Assembly (NCBI GenBank): GCA_002077045.2
Contig: KZ111152.1
Coordinates: 659,380-723,379, forward strand
Direction of reading: 5' to 3'
DNA length: 64,000 nt
Source of the DNA: Rachicladosporium sp. CCFEE 5018
Lineage: Eukaryota > Ascomycota > Dothideomycetes > Cladosporiales > Cladosporiaceae
Shown: positions 63,701 through 64,000 of the stretch, piece by piece
Position numbering within the stretch: the stretch's first letter is position 1
Layout: every line of letters starts with the position of its first letter
The notes under the pieces: generated by a model
What the model was told of the DNA's origin: nothing
Seen by the model: the letters and a program-made list of their open reading frames with translations, nothing else
Databases searched by the model: none
Program-made: the position numbers and the translations under genes

Positions 63701-64000
63701 AAGGCCCTGGACTAGACACTGGGGATGGCCATAGCGACATCGAAGACGATGCACTGCTAGAAGTACTTGTCGTCGACGTGGTAGTCACCGCCATGGGCAA
63801 CGAAGACGACGATGTACTCCGGGGGTTGACAACCGAAACGCTTGACGTGCTGAAGGCGGTGGTCATACCCGTCATACTGCTCGAGCTCGAACTCTGAGTG
63901 CCGTTGACGAGAGATGTCAGCCTAGCCGAGTATGCGACTGCGCCATCCGGATCTAGGATGATCGTCGAGTTGGCCGAGTGATGGTAGCACCATTGCTGGT
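60738..64000 (-). CDS. Ser/Thr-rich secreted protein with four Cys-rich PAN/apple-like modules, 5' end outside window
   Basis: The frame is open from the window edge to TGA 60740-60738, at least 1,086 codons. An ATG at 63875 is internal, because the frame upstream of it is also open (SANSTIILDPDGAVAYSARL). Numbered from that ATG, similar Cys-rich modules start near residues 59, 191, 609 and 908. Each opens with C-P-x-x-(N/D)G-x-x-YTD or a variant, then Y-x-x-x-C, a CxxxCD pair (ACISQCDQ, ACIDACDA, ACLTLCDQ, SCLASCDQ) and a closing C near CYLK or CTLF. This spacing is like fungal PAN/apple domains, which bind carbohydrate or protein. The modules are separated by long Ser/Thr/Pro linkers (about residues 285-600 and 695-905) that should be heavily O-mannosylated. 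No GPI-anchor tail is seen at the C terminus. A cell-wall or extracellular role is inferred. Confidence 0.75.
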   Translation of the reverse strand, partial: QQWCYHHSANSTIILDPDGAVAYSARLTSLVNGTQSSSSSSMTGMTTAFSTSSVSVVNPRSTSSSSLPMAVTTTSTTSTSSSASSSMSLWPSPVSSPGPCPASNGTSYTDAMSMTYTLYCDSDSSPGSYDSAAASSFGACISQCDQAAECAAVGFNVNDLSGGFCYLKRSVEQIVSSTGIRLAVRVVPGGYPSPSSSSFASTNTMVMASTTASSTSASSLSAAATATVAPLCPGSNGTTYTDQAGASYMIVCDTDCSPGAFSSVPAPNFRACIDACDAQTQPACGAASFVGSEDTGGNCYLKSPPTSYTSSPGVNLAVRVIPSYGTSTSSTASPSSSSSGVSTTSPLVSPPYSSPGATTSSTTSIAMSTSSAATSSSSRSGSSSSTPGTSSLSSTGAATPPGYSAPSSSSSTVMSTSSTSSSTISSSAMTSPSSTSSRSSLTVVSSSSGSSAGPPAYSSPAGASTTSTSSASSSLTTSSPSSWKSSSTSFVSTSSSASLSASPSSSPTSSIIASTSSSRLSTSSTTSAASSTITSSSSGAGTTTSMPLSTSVAVSPPAYTPPSSAASSPSSAPSSSTTSGVAASSSSSPAAVSTSTNAPPPYSSPQQLTTSSSPFYMSISSSSYTSMTPLPSCGAGTMSGGSTSMAGNGSACADSYGNSYNVTYGSTQYTGEVTKRASTTTVDACLTLCDQTADCKGANYVGTECTLFSEITGTTVVTTGPPAVAASRPPDVSTVYTAPPTSTPAVSTTPGQPPAYDVTTSSSATSTSISSGPGSTSVMTTAPMTTTKTSTSSLVASPPAYDGSSTPTSSTVAGPLPPSSTSTGGPQSYGGSGSVSSTPSGTPPPGYGSSSMASASLSASLPGQYSSMSSGPSASFGASRPGQYSTSSATSVITSQSSTPLSSYGQTPTSSPSGSAQSVPSTVSSPGSPSGYITSSPASSSYPTATPTLCPAYDGKNYTDSNGASYTVTCNKVYTGRIYMRYTTPQSLASCLASCDQYAACVAVSNDDSGCTLFSSTTGTTASQGGSGASKVNGPTSNVVTVTVCGVRPTTTVFATATSTMCPANAMCTAPAQQRYPKDGFIANGR

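Noticed and set aside
1..64000. tRNA genes, CRISPR arrays, transposons with terminal repeats
   Set aside because: None seen on reading both strands; CRISPR arrays are not expected in a fungal nuclear genome.

Overview
The window is filamentous-ascomycete nuclear DNA. Genes are moderately dense, introns are short (about 53-140 nt, GT..AG, with CTGAC/CTGAT-like branch points), and the gene families (R2R3-Myb FlbD type, Mtc6, Rrg7, Fmp46, PPR translation factor, eS30 with an intron) are ascomycete-typical. Family resemblance suggests a Dothideomycete, possibly a capnodialean black yeast or rock fungus, but the genus cannot be fixed from the sequence alone. Three runs of exactly 100 N (12713-12812, 25383-25482, 45448-45547) divide it into four contigs.

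Contig 1 (1-12712): the 3' part of an O-GlcNAc transferase, a long gene-free stretch, an FlbD-like Myb regulator, MTC6 (minus strand, two exons), RRG7, and the 5' two exons of a class V aminotransferase. Contig 2 (12813-25382): the rest of the aminotransferase, a six-exon cytochrome P450 (minus), a large mitochondrial PPR protein (minus), an MFS sugar-porter-type gene with a premature stop, FMP46, and the first 236 bp of a large RRM-like protein. Contig 3 (25483-45447): the same gene series again, continuing through the whole RRM-like gene, a pyruvate-kinase relic, a frameshifted small reading frame and the 3' end of RPS30. Contig 4 (45548-64000): the RRM-like gene, pyruvate-kinase relic, small reading frame and RPS30 again, then a CREG-like secreted protein (frameshifted), a C2H2 zinc-finger factor, a 4.4 kb gene-poor stretch and a Ser/Thr-rich secreted protein running off the window.

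The main conclusion is that the apparent tandem duplication is best read as two haplotypes (or homeologs) of one locus laid end to end. The tail of contig 1 overlaps the head of contig 2. The tail of contig 2 overlaps the head of contig 4 with the same variants. Contig 3 is the alternative path, beginning at the same base as contig 2 and ending inside the contig 4 sequence. So the aminotransferase, P450, PPR, transporter, FMP46, RRM-like gene, relics and RPS30 are probably one gene each, seen in two versions.

Comparing the versions is informative. The transporter is broken in both, by different lesions (nonsense in one, +1 frameshift in the other). The P450 has a lost splice acceptor in one version and a GC donor in the other. 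Divergence is patchy: the aminotransferase is nearly identical and the P450 strongly diverged. An in-frame 15-bp repeat in the RRM-like gene differs by five units. The P450-aminotransferase-transporter group may be a small metabolic neighbourhood in decay, while the housekeeping neighbours (PPR, FMP46, RPS30) stay intact.
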